This document shows positions 16,881-25,482 of a DNA stretch of 64,000 nt, piece after piece. The first letter of the stretch is position 1. Each line of letters opens with the position of its first letter. Both the position numbers and the translations under genes were made by a program. Source of the stretch: Methanobacteriota archaeon (GTDB lineage Archaea > Thermoplasmatota > E2 > JACPAO01 > JAHWKR01); contig JAHWKR010000004.1 of NCBI GenBank assembly GCA_019347805.1, forward strand, positions 14,158-78,157, in the 5' to 3' direction. Below the pieces are notes generated by a model. The model was not told the DNA's origin. It worked only from the letters and a program-made list of their open reading frames with translations, and did no database searches.

Positions 16881-17306
16881 CTAGCCCGTGAAATCCCGTG
16901 CGGCAAGAGCCCCAAGGCGCCGGTCAAATGTGGCCAAGAGATCGATGGATTCGTCCTGCTGCATCACCAAGAGACTTGCGTCGGTGAACGAGACCCTTGC
17001 GTCTCGATACTTCAAGAAGACCTCCATGATGCGGTCGAACCGGGCGATCCCGACTTCCCTCCGCACCAATCCCAAAAGTGGCAGGGTCGAACCGCTCAAC
17101 AGGTCACGGGCCGCCTCCTCGAACGCCGGGGCCATCTTGCAGGCCCTGGCCAGGTTGTGGAGCTCCGCGATAATGAGATCGGTGACGACGGGCGTCCCCA
17201 ATGCGCCTTCGGAGACCGCGAGCAGGAACTCCTTGGCCCGCGCATGGTCAGCATCGTCCTGGTTCAGGAACGCGAACAGGACGCTCGTGTCGAGAAGCAG
17301 GCTCAT
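16881..17306 (-). CDS. vapC: PIN-domain ribonuclease, VapC-like toxin
   Basis: A 141-residue PIN-domain protein. Acidic active-site positions are visible: Asp6 in LLLDTSVL, Glu in LIIAELHNLA (near residue 47), Asp in VSFTDASLLV (near residue 108) and Asp in LLATFDRRL (near residue 127). VapC toxins cleave tRNA or rRNA when released from the antitoxin. The start ATG overlaps the stop of the upstream small gene by four bases (ATGA). Together with the regulatory-looking promoter this supports a toxin-antitoxin operon. The catalytic residues are complete, so the toxin is probably active. Confidence 0.88.
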   Translation of the reverse strand: MSLLLDTSVLFAFLNQDDADHARAKEFLLAVSEGALGTPVVTDLIIAELHNLARACKMAPAFEEAARDLLSGSTLPLLGLVRREVGIARFDRIMEVFLKYRDARVSFTDASLLVMQQDESIDLLATFDRRLGALAARDFTG

Positions 17307-17575
17307 CTGCTCGACCCGTAGAGAATATCGTCATAGTCCTCAGGCCGGATCTGGACACCGGTCCGCACGGGCAGCGCCATAAGACGCTCGCGCTGCGCCT
17401 TCGTCATCTTCTTGGGACGGTCGGTCAAGAACGCAAACTGGGATTCCCCGAGTGAGAGGAGTAGCCCAAGCAGCTCCTGTTGGGTGAATTTCTTACCGGA
17501 CTCCGCCAGGATCCGTGCCTGGAGCCGGTCGAGCCGCTCCTTGTCCTCGGACCGCATCTTCACGGAGGTCGTCAC
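17303..17575 (-). CDS. Putative VapB-like antitoxin, ribbon-helix-helix
   Basis: A 90-residue protein starting with GTG. The first 45 residues (TTSVKMRSEDKERLDRLQAR, then KKFTQQELLGLLLSL) fit a ribbon-helix-helix DNA-binding domain. The C-terminal 45 residues probably wrap and inhibit the PIN toxin encoded next. The promoter lies in the 35 bases to the next gene and reaches into that gene's stop codon. It has a TATA box and two palindromic sites. A TATA box 26 bases before the GTG indicates a leaderless message. The assignment rests on position, size and fold pattern rather than a firm family match. Confidence 0.75.
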   Translation of the reverse strand: MTTSVKMRSEDKERLDRLQARILAESGKKFTQQELLGLLLSLGESQFAFLTDRPKKMTKAQRERLMALPVRTGVQIRPEDYDDILYGSSR

Positions 17576-17583
17576 AAGCTTAA

Positions 17584-17614
17584 GTAGAACTTTCTACTTT
17601 ATAGAATATTCTAC
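17584..17614 (-). promoter_or_regulatory. vapBC promoter with paired palindromic operators
   Basis: Two copies of the palindrome TAGAA-N2-TTCTA (17585-17596 and 17602-17613) are centred 17 bases apart. The TATA box, TATAAA on the minus strand at 17598-17603, lies between and partly within them, 26 bases before the vapB GTG. A repressor bound to both sites would cover the TATA box. The right palindrome includes the stop codon (17611-17613) of the upstream amidohydrolase gene. This is an AT-rich island in GC-rich surroundings. Confidence 0.85.
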
Positions 17615-19323
17615 TGTTTGCTACTCTGCGGCCCGTGCACATGGACCGGCTCGACCTGGTTCAAGGGGACGTCGACCGTCCCGCTCCCGTACACCGCACG
17701 CCCTCCGACCATGGTGAGCGCCACCTCTGTGGCGGCGATCTCCTTCGGGTCGATGGTGAAGAGGTCGCGCTCGAGGACCACCAGGTCGGCGTACTTGCCT
17801 TCCGTGATGCTGCCGAGCTCTTCGTCCCGGTGCTCGAGATAAGCGGCGTTGATGGTGATCGTGCGGAGCGCCTGGTCGACCGTGAGCGCCTCCTCGGGAT
17901 GGAAGCCCTCGGGCGGTTCACCGTTCAGGTCGATGCGGGTGACGGCGCGCTGTACGCCCCAGAGCGGCGGCAGGACCTCGTTGGGCCAGTCGCTCGAACC
18001 GGCGACGACGAGCCCCTCGTCCATCATGGTCTTCCAGCGATAGGTCTCCGCGGCGCGCTCTTCTCCCAGCGCTTGCTCGATCCACGGCGCGTCGCTCGTC
18101 GGGAACGACAACTGCACGCTCGGCACAAGACCGAGGTCGACCATGCGCGCGACAAGGTCGGGCTGGGCGAGCGAGGCGTGCTCGAGCGAGAAACGCGGGT
18201 CGGTGCAGACCTTGTGGGTCGCCCCTTCGGGGCAGCCCGCTGCGACCGCTTTCTCGTAGGCGGTGATCATGCGGTCGACGGCGCGGTCGCCGATGGCGTG
18301 CGCGGTGATCTTGAGCCCCCCTTGGTGCGCCTTGAGGACGTAGTCGTCGATCTCTTGTTGTGAGAAGAAGGCGAAACCCTGGTGGGGCCGGTCGTTGAAC
18401 ATCTCACGGAGTGCTGCGGTGCGCGGCCCGAGCCAGCCGTCGCTGTAGATCTTGAGGCCGAGGATGCGCACGTCGTCGTCACCATGCCCGAGCGTCTTGT
18501 TCTCGGCAATGAGCGTGTCGAGGTGCTCGGGGAACAGGTAAAGGTTGAAGCGCGCGGTGAGCCCGCCTTCTCCGTCGAGTTCCTGGAGGACGTCGAACGC
18601 CTCGATGGGCGCCCCCGCCTCCGACGATGAAGTGAGGCCATACTTGTTGGCCACCGACAGGGCGACACGGAGCGTGTTCTTCCAGGTCTCGGTCTCGACA
18701 CCCATCATCACGGGCCACGGCCCGACATCGGTCATGCGGGTGCGGTCCTTCGGCGCGAAATCGGCGTAGGGCGACCAGAGGTGGTCATGCCCTTCCTCGT
18801 CGTCATGATGGTCATGCCCATGCCCCTCGGCCGCCGGCGGGTCCGGCAGGCGGCCGTCCTCGATGCGCGCCACGTTCCCGTTCCCCCAGGTCGCGATATG
18901 GTTCAGGGCGATGCGGTTCTGATTGACGTTGCCCACCACCGGGTCCCAACCGGCCGGCCACGGCTCGTACGGGTTCGTTTCCCACGTCTCTGCGTCGAGG
19001 ACCGACGCGTCGCGGACGAAATGGTTGTGCGTGTCGTGGAAACCGGGCGTGACGAGGCGGCCACCGAGGTCGATGATGGTGGGATCGCCGCCAAGGCGCT
19101 CCATGATGGCTTGCGCATCGTCACCGACCGCGGCGATGCGGTCCCCGACGATGGCGACGAACGAAGCCCAGGGCCGGGTGTCGTCGGCGGTCCACACCTT
19201 GCCGTTGACCAGAAGCAGCCACGACTCCCCCTCGAACTCTCCAGGGGTGGGATCGTCGAAGAGACAACCGGACAGCACCCCGGTGACAAGGAGCAGGGCG
19301 ACGACAGGCAGGGGACCACGCAT
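17611..19323 (-). CDS. Lipid-anchored amidohydrolase (YtcJ-like)
   Basis: A 570-residue metal-dependent amidohydrolase of the Amidohydro_3/YtcJ group. The N-terminus has a lipoprotein signal with lipobox LSGC (near residue 19), so it sits outside the membrane. Metal-site motifs are FHDTHNHF (HxH), LKIYSDGWLG (Lys), TAHAIGDRA, SLEHAS and the late GSSDWP Asp. C-terminal LGSITEGKYADLVVLERD is typical of the family. A His/Asp-rich insertion GHGHDHHDDEEGHDH, between the HxH motif and the Lys segment, is unusual and could bind zinc or nickel. The substrate is unknown. The ATG at 19323 is chosen because it starts the signal peptide. Confidence 0.88.
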   Translation of the reverse strand: MRGPLPVVALLLVTGVLSGCLFDDPTPGEFEGESWLLLVNGKVWTADDTRPWASFVAIVGDRIAAVGDDAQAIMERLGGDPTIIDLGGRLVTPGFHDTHNHFVRDASVLDAETWETNPYEPWPAGWDPVVGNVNQNRIALNHIATWGNGNVARIEDGRLPDPPAAEGHGHDHHDDEEGHDHLWSPYADFAPKDRTRMTDVGPWPVMMGVETETWKNTLRVALSVANKYGLTSSSEAGAPIEAFDVLQELDGEGGLTARFNLYLFPEHLDTLIAENKTLGHGDDDVRILGLKIYSDGWLGPRTAALREMFNDRPHQGFAFFSQQEIDDYVLKAHQGGLKITAHAIGDRAVDRMITAYEKAVAAGCPEGATHKVCTDPRFSLEHASLAQPDLVARMVDLGLVPSVQLSFPTSDAPWIEQALGEERAAETYRWKTMMDEGLVVAGSSDWPNEVLPPLWGVQRAVTRIDLNGEPPEGFHPEEALTVDQALRTITINAAYLEHRDEELGSITEGKYADLVVLERDLFTIDPKEIAATEVALTMVGGRAVYGSGTVDVPLNQVEPVHVHGPQSSKQ

Positions 19324-19464
19324 AGGGCGGGAGCGGGCGGGCCGGCTGAAAAGCCTGACGCCTCCTGATGGCCGAAAAAAGACCAACGACCCGGTTGTCC
19401 CGGCCGGTTCCTGTCCATCACGAGCCCCAAAACCCTTTTCAAGCCACTTTCCACGTCAGAGCCG

Positions 19465-20496
19465 TTGTCCCCCGCTCCGCTCCGTCTCGGCCTCCTGGTC
19501 CTCCTCATGATGACCGGCAGCGTCCTCGCCGGCTGTCTCGCCGAGGACACCCCACGGTCGGACGACGAGGACGTCACCGCACCGGAGCCGAAGACCGCCC
19601 GCAGCACCTGGTTCTTCGCCGAGGGCTGGGGCCTCGACGAAGCGGAACCGGTCGGCGATACGAAGCGCGCCCCCCTCGGCGATTTCTACAGCAAATGGGC
19701 CCAAGGCGGTCCCTTCCCCGAATGGGTCTCCGCCCCACTCCCCGACCCGCTCCTTGTCACCGGCACGGTACGGCTCGAGTTCTTCGTCACCACCGATTCG
19801 GTCGTCACCTCGACGCCCGGCGTCTTCCCCGACTTTGTGCTCTACTTCGGCACGAGCGAGAGCGTCATGGCCGACTTCAGCCCGCGTGCCATCCAACCGG
19901 TCGCCGACCAGGACTTCAGCATCGTCAAGACCGGCGACGCGGTGCGGGTGCTCGTCGAGATGACCCTACCCCCTGGCGGCATCACTGTCCCCGCCGGAAG
20001 CGGCCTGCGTGTCATCACAGCCCCGGTCATGCTCGAGACCGACGTCAACGACCTCATCGTCCTCTACGGTTCGACGCACTATCCCTCCCACGTCGCCTTC
20101 GACGCCACACCGCTCGCGCCGACACTGGCGCTCAGCGACACATCCGATCCACGCACCTACGGCGAATCCTACACGCTCCTTGCGGGCAGCATCTTTCATG
20201 GCCAAGAGATCGACGGCGTCACCATCCAGAACCTCACCGTCGACGTCCACGACAACGATACCACGTTCCTCGCCGACCTGCGCTTTACCGGCATGACCCC
20301 GTTCCCCGACATGGACCTCTACGTCTACGCCCCGAACGGCACCCTCGTCGCGCGCAGCGTCACCCCCGGCCCCCACGAATCGGTCCATCTCTACGCCGAG
20401 AACCTCGCCGCCGTCGGACCCGGCACCTGGACCGTGAAGGTGGTCAACTACGTCACCCCACGCTCCACCTTCGACCTCAGCGTGACCGTTTCCTAA
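19465..20496 (+). CDS. Lipoprotein with C-terminal PPC-like beta domain
   Basis: A 343-residue exported protein starting at TTG. A lipobox signal peptide (LLVLLMMTGSVLAGC) anchors it outside the cell. The body is beta-rich; residues 255-343 (ADLRFTGMTPFPDMDLYVYA, then GTWTVKVVNYVTPRSTFDL) resemble the bacterial pre-peptidase/P-domain-like beta sandwich that often accompanies extracellular hydrolases. No catalytic motif is visible. The sequence aaaaccctttt about 30 bases before the TTG could be a weak TATA region, supporting this start. It is divergent from the amidohydrolase. Confidence 0.72.
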   Translation: MSPAPLRLGLLVLLMMTGSVLAGCLAEDTPRSDDEDVTAPEPKTARSTWFFAEGWGLDEAEPVGDTKRAPLGDFYSKWAQGGPFPEWVSAPLPDPLLVTGTVRLEFFVTTDSVVTSTPGVFPDFVLYFGTSESVMADFSPRAIQPVADQDFSIVKTGDAVRVLVEMTLPPGGITVPAGSGLRVITAPVMLETDVNDLIVLYGSTHYPSHVAFDATPLAPTLALSDTSDPRTYGESYTLLAGSIFHGQEIDGVTIQNLTVDVHDNDTTFLADLRFTGMTPFPDMDLYVYAPNGTLVARSVTPGPHESVHLYAENLAAVGPGTWTVKVVNYVTPRSTFDLSVTVS

Positions 20497-20589
20497 GGAG
20501 ACGACACCACCAGACGCGGCCGTCCGTACAAGCGAAGCTTTTGGAACCCTCTTAAGCCTGGTATCCCTCTTCACCGTGAGCGAACGCTC

Positions 20590-22683
20590 ATGACGGCCCA
20601 GGAACCACGACCTCTGTCCCGGACACGCCTCCTCCAGGGCAGCCTGGCGCTCCTCTTCCTTTTCGCGAGCCTCGCCACCGTCATCCCCTCGACCGGCGCC
20701 GACACCTCCGCCTCGCGCGCCAACATCCAGTTCGAGGCCCCCATCCCCGCCCCCCTCGTCTCGCTCGCGACAAGCACAGATGGGCTCGACATCCTCGCGG
20801 TCGACGAAGAAGCGACCTTCACCTACCTCCCCGACGGCGGCGACCGCGAGCACGGTTGGACCGCCCCCGCGGCCGGAGTCGCGGCACAATACGACCCGAC
20901 CGCCATCGCCGGCGCGGTCAGCCCCGACGGCATGTATTGGGGTGCCGCCATCGCCTACGAAAGCGGTGAAGAAGGGCGCCTCTACGGCTTCGCACGCTGG
21001 AGCGACGCCCCCATCTGGACCTTCCAGATCGCCGACTCCGGCGAACTCCTGAACGCCCCGCAACCGACCGCCCTCGCGGCCGGCGGACCCTACTACGCGC
21101 TCGGCACCGACCACGGCAAGGTCCACCTCATCAAGACCGCCGACCCCAATAGCGCCATACAGAGCGCCACCCGCACCTATTCCAGCGACAACCGCGGACG
21201 TGCCTTCGGCACGATCAACGACCTCGCCATGTCCCGCGACGGCGACCGCGTCCTCATCGCCACCGGTGCCGCAGGCGGGACCGCCGGACTCCACCTGTTC
21301 TCGGACACCTTCTTCATGATGAGCTTCAGCCGCATCACGACCGCCGTCTCGCAGGTCGCCATCTCCCCCGATGGCACCTACGGCGCGGCGGTGACCACGA
21401 CCGGCGGCGACACACGGGTCCACCTCCTCGACCTCACCGACGGCAAGACCGTCTGGGAATCGGACATCGGGTCGAATGTCGAACGGCTCGTGTTGAGCAC
21501 CGGCGGCCGCACCCTCGCCATCGGCACCGCGGACGGAGCGGTCCTCCTGCACCAGCAGAGCGGCGACCCGTTCGACCGCCTCCCCGAACGGACGTACGTG
21601 ACGGGCGGCCGCGTCACCGGGCTCGCTGTCAGCGACGACGGGAAGCAACTGGTCGCCACCACCGCGACCGGCACCCTCCACTTCCTGCACCCCGACCGCG
21701 CCGACCCCCTCTGGACCTACCAGCCCGGCGGGAGCCTGACCGGTGTGGTGCTGGCCGCCGACGGCGAAGCGCTCGCCTTCGGCGCCCGCAACGACGCCGG
21801 CGACCGCATCGTCTTCGCCACCGCCCGCCACCGCCTCGCCCACATCGCCCCCGGCGAACCCGAGGCCGCACCGGGCGAGACCACCACCCTCGCCGTCGCG
21901 CTCACCAACACCGGCAACCGCATGGAGACGGTCAAGGCGGTCTGGGGCCAGCTCCCGCCACGCTGGAGCGCCGGCCACAGCGAGGCGGCGATCGCGCCCG
22001 GCGAGACCATCGACTTCCCGCTCAAGGTCAACGTGCCGTCCGGCCAGAGCGCCGACAAATACACGCTCCCGGTCACCTTCACCACGGACCACACTCAGAT
22101 CTCCACCACACTCACCGTGCGCGTCCCCGAGGTCCACGGCGGCCGCCTCGACATCACCTGGTCGCTCCCCGTGGTCGTCCCCGGCGGGGCACCGGCCGGC
22201 TTCGTCCTCGAGGTCGAGAACACCGGCAACACGCCCAACACCGCACGGCTCGGCTACGCCAAACTCCCCGCGACCTGGCAGGCCGCCTACAGCGGCCCGA
22301 GCGAGTTCCGCCTCGGACCCGGCGAGAGCCGACAGGTCGACCTCAAGGTGAAAGCCCCGGCGACGGCACCCATCGGCGAGACCGCGCATTTCGAGATCCT
22401 CCTCGTCTGGACACACGGCGAAAGCCGCGTCCCGGTCGACATCCAGATCGTCTCCGGCACCGACTACCGCAAGACCCTCGGCCAACTGGGCGCGGAGAAA
22501 GACGCGTCCCGCAACGACGCCTCACCGCTCGTCGCCGAACTCGGCGCCATCGCCGAGAGCGATCCTGAGGCGGATGTCTCGATCGACGAAAAGAAGGACA
22601 CACCTGGACCGGGCGTGGCCATCGCGGCGCTCGCGCTCCTCGGTGTCGTGTACGTGATGCGCAAGAGAAGGGACGGCGAATAG
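20590..22683 (+). CDS. Surface beta-propeller protein with sorting-signal-like C-terminus
   Basis: A 697-residue exported protein. After a signal peptide (LLQGSLALLFLFASLATVIP) come about 380 residues of WD40/PQQ-like blades (repeated SPDG/SxDG and xxLYGFARW/xxVHLLDL patterns). Two immunoglobulin-like NEW3/CARDB domains follow (residues about 420-520 and 525-625; GETTTLAVALTNTGNRMETV, APAGFVLEVENTGNTPNTA). The C-terminus has PGPG, a membrane helix and the basic end MRKRRDGE. It resembles the PGF-CTERM type of archaeosortase substrate. It probably stays on the cell surface. Function unknown; propellers of this kind bind proteins or sugars. Confidence 0.78.
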   Translation: MTAQEPRPLSRTRLLQGSLALLFLFASLATVIPSTGADTSASRANIQFEAPIPAPLVSLATSTDGLDILAVDEEATFTYLPDGGDREHGWTAPAAGVAAQYDPTAIAGAVSPDGMYWGAAIAYESGEEGRLYGFARWSDAPIWTFQIADSGELLNAPQPTALAAGGPYYALGTDHGKVHLIKTADPNSAIQSATRTYSSDNRGRAFGTINDLAMSRDGDRVLIATGAAGGTAGLHLFSDTFFMMSFSRITTAVSQVAISPDGTYGAAVTTTGGDTRVHLLDLTDGKTVWESDIGSNVERLVLSTGGRTLAIGTADGAVLLHQQSGDPFDRLPERTYVTGGRVTGLAVSDDGKQLVATTATGTLHFLHPDRADPLWTYQPGGSLTGVVLAADGEALAFGARNDAGDRIVFATARHRLAHIAPGEPEAAPGETTTLAVALTNTGNRMETVKAVWGQLPPRWSAGHSEAAIAPGETIDFPLKVNVPSGQSADKYTLPVTFTTDHTQISTTLTVRVPEVHGGRLDITWSLPVVVPGGAPAGFVLEVENTGNTPNTARLGYAKLPATWQAAYSGPSEFRLGPGESRQVDLKVKAPATAPIGETAHFEILLVWTHGESRVPVDIQIVSGTDYRKTLGQLGAEKDASRNDASPLVAELGAIAESDPEADVSIDEKKDTPGPGVAIAALALLGVVYVMRKRRDGE

Positions 22684-22782
22684 GCCGAGAAAGAAGAAGG
22701 AAACCTTCCTTTCCCGCCTTCAAATTCGCTTCGCGCGGTCGCTCCGCTCCCTCGCTCAGCTCATCAGAAAGGTTCGCTCCGC

Positions 22783-23088
22783 TCACGCTTTCATTATACT
22801 CACCAGGAACAACACCAGGCTCGCCAAACCGCCGACCGTGGCCGCCAAGACGGCGACCACCGCCTGGGCGACGACCTGTGGCTCCCACAGCACCTCGACA
22901 CCGGGGATGAACTCCCAGGTGAACATGGCGAAGAGGAAACCGGCGAGCACCGCGACGACCATGAGCATGACGCCGACGACGCGGCTCTTGCCGGTGCCGA
23001 AATAGGCTGCGAAGGTCCCGAGGGCGAGCGTGAAGAACGCGAACGACAAGAGCAGGATGCTCAGGAAGACGGTCGTGAATTGTGCCAT
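22783..23088 (-). CDS. Small three-helix membrane protein
   Basis: A 101-residue very hydrophobic protein with three predicted membrane helices (residues 5-30, 36-60 and 72-98). A short loop (GTGKSR) joins the first two. It has no recognised family and no charged residues within the helices that would suggest transport. It is downstream of the Lrp-type gene on the same strand with a 24-base gap, so it may be co-transcribed. The convergent 99-base region to the left is AT-poor, with repeated cgctccgctc words and no gene. Confidence 0.65.
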   Translation of the reverse strand: MAQFTTVFLSILLLSFAFFTLALGTFAAYFGTGKSRVVGVMLMVVAVLAGFLFAMFTWEFIPGVEVLWEPQVVAQAVVAVLAATVGGLASLVLFLVSIMKA

Positions 23089-23112
23089 GCCCTCGCGTCC
23101 CGGTGGCGTCGA

Positions 23113-23346
23113 CTAGAAGCGGGTCCCCGTGAGGGTCTTCGTGTCGACGACACCGTCTATCGTCCGGATCTTGTTGACGATGACGTGGCCGAGCGTATCG
23201 AAGTCGCTCGCCTCGAGTTTCGCGATGAGGTCGTATTCGCCGAAGAGCGGGTGCAGCTCGACGATCTCCGCCACTTTGAGGAGCTCGTTGTACACGTCAT
23301 GCTCTCGGGCGGGCGCTGCGCTGATCAGGACAAATCCTACGGCCAT
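23113..23346 (-). CDS. Stand-alone Lrp/AsnC ligand-binding (RAM) domain protein
   Basis: A 77-residue protein that is only the effector-binding domain of Lrp/AsnC regulators, without a DNA-binding part. It starts MAVGFVLISAAPAREHDVYN, then VAEIVELHPLFGEYDLIAKL and VVDTKTLTGTRF, all typical of the alpha-beta RAM fold. Such proteins form dimers or higher rings, bind amino acids, and may modulate full-length Lrp proteins. A TATA-like run (CTTTTTAAG on the minus strand, about 23382-23390) lies about 40 bases before the ATG. Confidence 0.88.
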   Translation of the reverse strand: MAVGFVLISAAPAREHDVYNELLKVAEIVELHPLFGEYDLIAKLEASDFDTLGHVIVNKIRTIDGVVDTKTLTGTRF

Positions 23347-23439
23347 CGTCGTCCTCCGACGGTATCTGCCAATTGGAGGCGTCTTAAAAAGGCATTGGAA
23401 TGGAAGGTCGACCCTGCAAGCCGCGGCCGGAAAACGGTG

Positions 23440-24441
23440 TCATGAGCGGCGCCAATCGACCGTCTCGAGGGTGCGCAGCATGACCGTCGCCTCGAAACGG
23501 GCGTCGCCGCCCGGCATGACACCGGCGACCTCGATGCTCCAGGTGCCCGGCACCGTCGGTGTCGCGGCCTCCACCGTCGCGTTCTGGGGACAAGTCCGAT
23601 CGTCGCGCCATCCCGACTGGGCATCCGCCACCGGTGCCACCGCGATCGAGAAGACCCCGTGCTGACAGTCGAGGGTGTAGCCGACCCAGATGTCGGTGTG
23701 CGCCTCGGACACCTCGAACGTGGGTCCCGCGGTCCCGCCGACGCCGGTGGCGTCCGGACCGGCACCGGACCAGGCCTCTTCGAGCGTATACCTGTATAGC
23801 GTCCCGTCGAAGTCGTGGCCGCTCTCGACGAGCCGCATGCCGAACTCGCTGCCATCCGTATCGAAGAACATCATCGAGGTGAACCAGCGGATGTCGTGGT
23901 CATAGGTGTAGCGCACCGCCAGCCGGTCACCCTCGTACGCCTCCATCGTGAAGACCATCGTGTCGCGTTCGGTGGCGCGCACCGTCCGCTCGACGCCGTC
24001 CCACTTGGTCGTCCACTCGATGCCGTCCTTGAGGGGCCACTTGATGTATTCGACCCAATCGTCGCCCTGCTGGCCGGCGAGGTCGGGTTTGCGCAATGTG
24101 CCGACGAAACTGATGTCGAAGCGCGCGTCGAAGAAGGCCGTCGACTCGGAATCGGTATCGACGGTCCAGGTGGCGTCGGTGTCGTTCGTCACCACATAGG
24201 CGGTCTGCTCGCCGGCCGTGTTCTCGTAGCGCCACCAGTCGCCATAGTCCCATTCGGGCGGGATGAGGCCGTGCGCCGAGATCCGCTTCTGGGTCGGCGA
24301 GTCGGGATCATGGGTGTCGATGAAATCCTCCTTCGGCTCCTTGCGCGCCGCATCCTCCGTGCAGCCGGAGAAAAAGAGGACCAGGAAGACGAGGGCCCAC
24401 GCTGCGGTCCGAGGACGCGGAGCGGCACGGCTCGCCTTCAT
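23440..24441 (-). CDS. Lipoprotein of unknown function
   Basis: A 333-residue lipoprotein with signal MKASRAAPRPRTAAWALVFL and lipobox FSGC near residue 28. It is predicted all-beta, with many Trp/Tyr-rich strands (WDYGDWWRYENTAG, DGIEWTTKWDGVER, YTYDHDIRWFTSMMFF). Two cysteines (in LDCQHGVF and DRTCPQNA) could form a disulfide. The layout resembles other archaeal surface lipoproteins that start WxYGDxWxY, but no enzyme motif is present. A TATA-like gatatacc (minus strand, about 24479-24486) precedes the ATG at 24441 by about 40 bases. The longer frame to 24639 overlaps the 3' end of pyrK and is rejected. Confidence 0.72.
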   Translation of the reverse strand: MKASRAAPRPRTAAWALVFLVLFFSGCTEDAARKEPKEDFIDTHDPDSPTQKRISAHGLIPPEWDYGDWWRYENTAGEQTAYVVTNDTDATWTVDTDSESTAFFDARFDISFVGTLRKPDLAGQQGDDWVEYIKWPLKDGIEWTTKWDGVERTVRATERDTMVFTMEAYEGDRLAVRYTYDHDIRWFTSMMFFDTDGSEFGMRLVESGHDFDGTLYRYTLEEAWSGAGPDATGVGGTAGPTFEVSEAHTDIWVGYTLDCQHGVFSIAVAPVADAQSGWRDDRTCPQNATVEAATPTVPGTWSIEVAGVMPGGDARFEATVMLRTLETVDWRRS

Positions 24442-24511
24442 CGATGGCCATTCGGCGCACTCCTTCTTGGGCTTTTCCGGTATATCCCCGAAGGGACCCG
24501 CCCAGGGGGTG

Positions 24512-25369
24512 TCAATGGAGGGGCATCTTGTTGCCGTCCGGGCCGCGATGGTAGTGGCCCCAATCGGGGAGTCGCTCGGCCACCTCGGCGGGAATGCAGG
24601 GCCCTTCGACGCAAGCGCGGACGCCGTCGCCCATGACACACGAGCCGCAGACGCCGACGCCGCACTTCATCCAGCGCTCGACCGAGACCTGGCACGGAAC
24701 CCCGTGGCGGCGCGCCGCCTCGGCGACCTTGACCATCATGATCTCCGGGCCGCAGGTCAGCACGAGGTCGAAGGCACCGGTGGCAAGCAGCTCCTCGGTC
24801 TTGCCGGTCGTGAAGCCGTGATGGCCGAGAGAGCCGTCGTCGGTGCAGGGATGCACCGCGTCCGCCGCCGCCTCGAACCGGTCGAGCCATACCAGGAGGT
24901 CCTTGGTGCGGGCACCGGGGACGACGGTCGCCGTGCCGCCCGTGGCATGCACCTCGTCGACCGCGGCCAGAAGCGGCGCCGTGCCCGTCCCGCCGCCGAC
25001 GAGGAGCGTCTTCGCCGCCTTCGGCACAGCGAACGGACGGCCGTAGGGTCCGCGCACGCCGATGCGGTCGCCGGCCTTCAACCGGCCCATGGCGCGCGTG
25101 CAGTCGCCGACCTCGAGGACCAGGAACCACGCCGTACCGCGCTCCGGGTCGACGGTGGAGACGCCCATCGGCACCTCGTCGACGCCGGGGATCCAGAGCA
25201 TGGCGAACTGGCCGGCTTTTGTGCGTGCCAGATGCGGGTCCGCCACCTCGAAGGCGACATGCCGGTCCGAGAGACGCTCGAAGGCGACGATGCGCGCCGC
25301 GCGGGGACGGGCGAGCGCTTCACCCCCCGCGTGGGAGGGCATGCACCACGTGGGATACGGGTCACGCAT
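24512..25369 (-). CDS. pyrK: Dihydroorotate dehydrogenase electron transfer subunit
   Basis: A 285-residue FAD/2Fe-2S reductase subunit that passes electrons from PyrD to NAD+ in type 1B dihydroorotate dehydrogenase. FAD-binding residues are seen in GQFAMLWIPGVDEVPMGVS, the nucleotide-binding loop in TLLVGGGTGTAPLL and GPEIMM. The iron-sulfur cluster is bound by the C-terminal cysteines MKCGVGVCGSC and RACVEGPC. The start is the ATG at 25369 or the one at 25342. The partner gene pyrD lies 9 kb away at 34.6 kb, so the two subunits are not in one operon here. The gene is divergent from the SprT-like gene. Confidence 0.9.
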   Translation of the reverse strand: MRDPYPTWCMPSHAGGEALARPRAARIVAFERLSDRHVAFEVADPHLARTKAGQFAMLWIPGVDEVPMGVSTVDPERGTAWFLVLEVGDCTRAMGRLKAGDRIGVRGPYGRPFAVPKAAKTLLVGGGTGTAPLLAAVDEVHATGGTATVVPGARTKDLLVWLDRFEAAADAVHPCTDDGSLGHHGFTTGKTEELLATGAFDLVLTCGPEIMMVKVAEAARRHGVPCQVSVERWMKCGVGVCGSCVMGDGVRACVEGPCIPAEVAERLPDWGHYHRGPDGNKMPLH

Positions 25370-25482
25370 CGACCCGGACACCGTCTCCACATCAGCCCTG
25401 TCGCCCAATCCGTCGCCTCGGGCCGCATCGAGCCCCTCTTCGTTTATGTCCCCTTCGGGCTTGCGGTCGCCCGGGAGAGCAC

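Noticed and set aside
19966-22485. An 839-codon minus-strand open frame
   Set aside because: It runs antisense through the beta-propeller gene and has a low-complexity Gly/Val/Asp composition typical of antisense frames in GC-rich DNA.
22684-22782. Repeated cgctccgctc words as a mobile-element end
   Set aside because: The words are short, there is no terminal inverted repeat or target duplication, and similar words occur elsewhere by composition.
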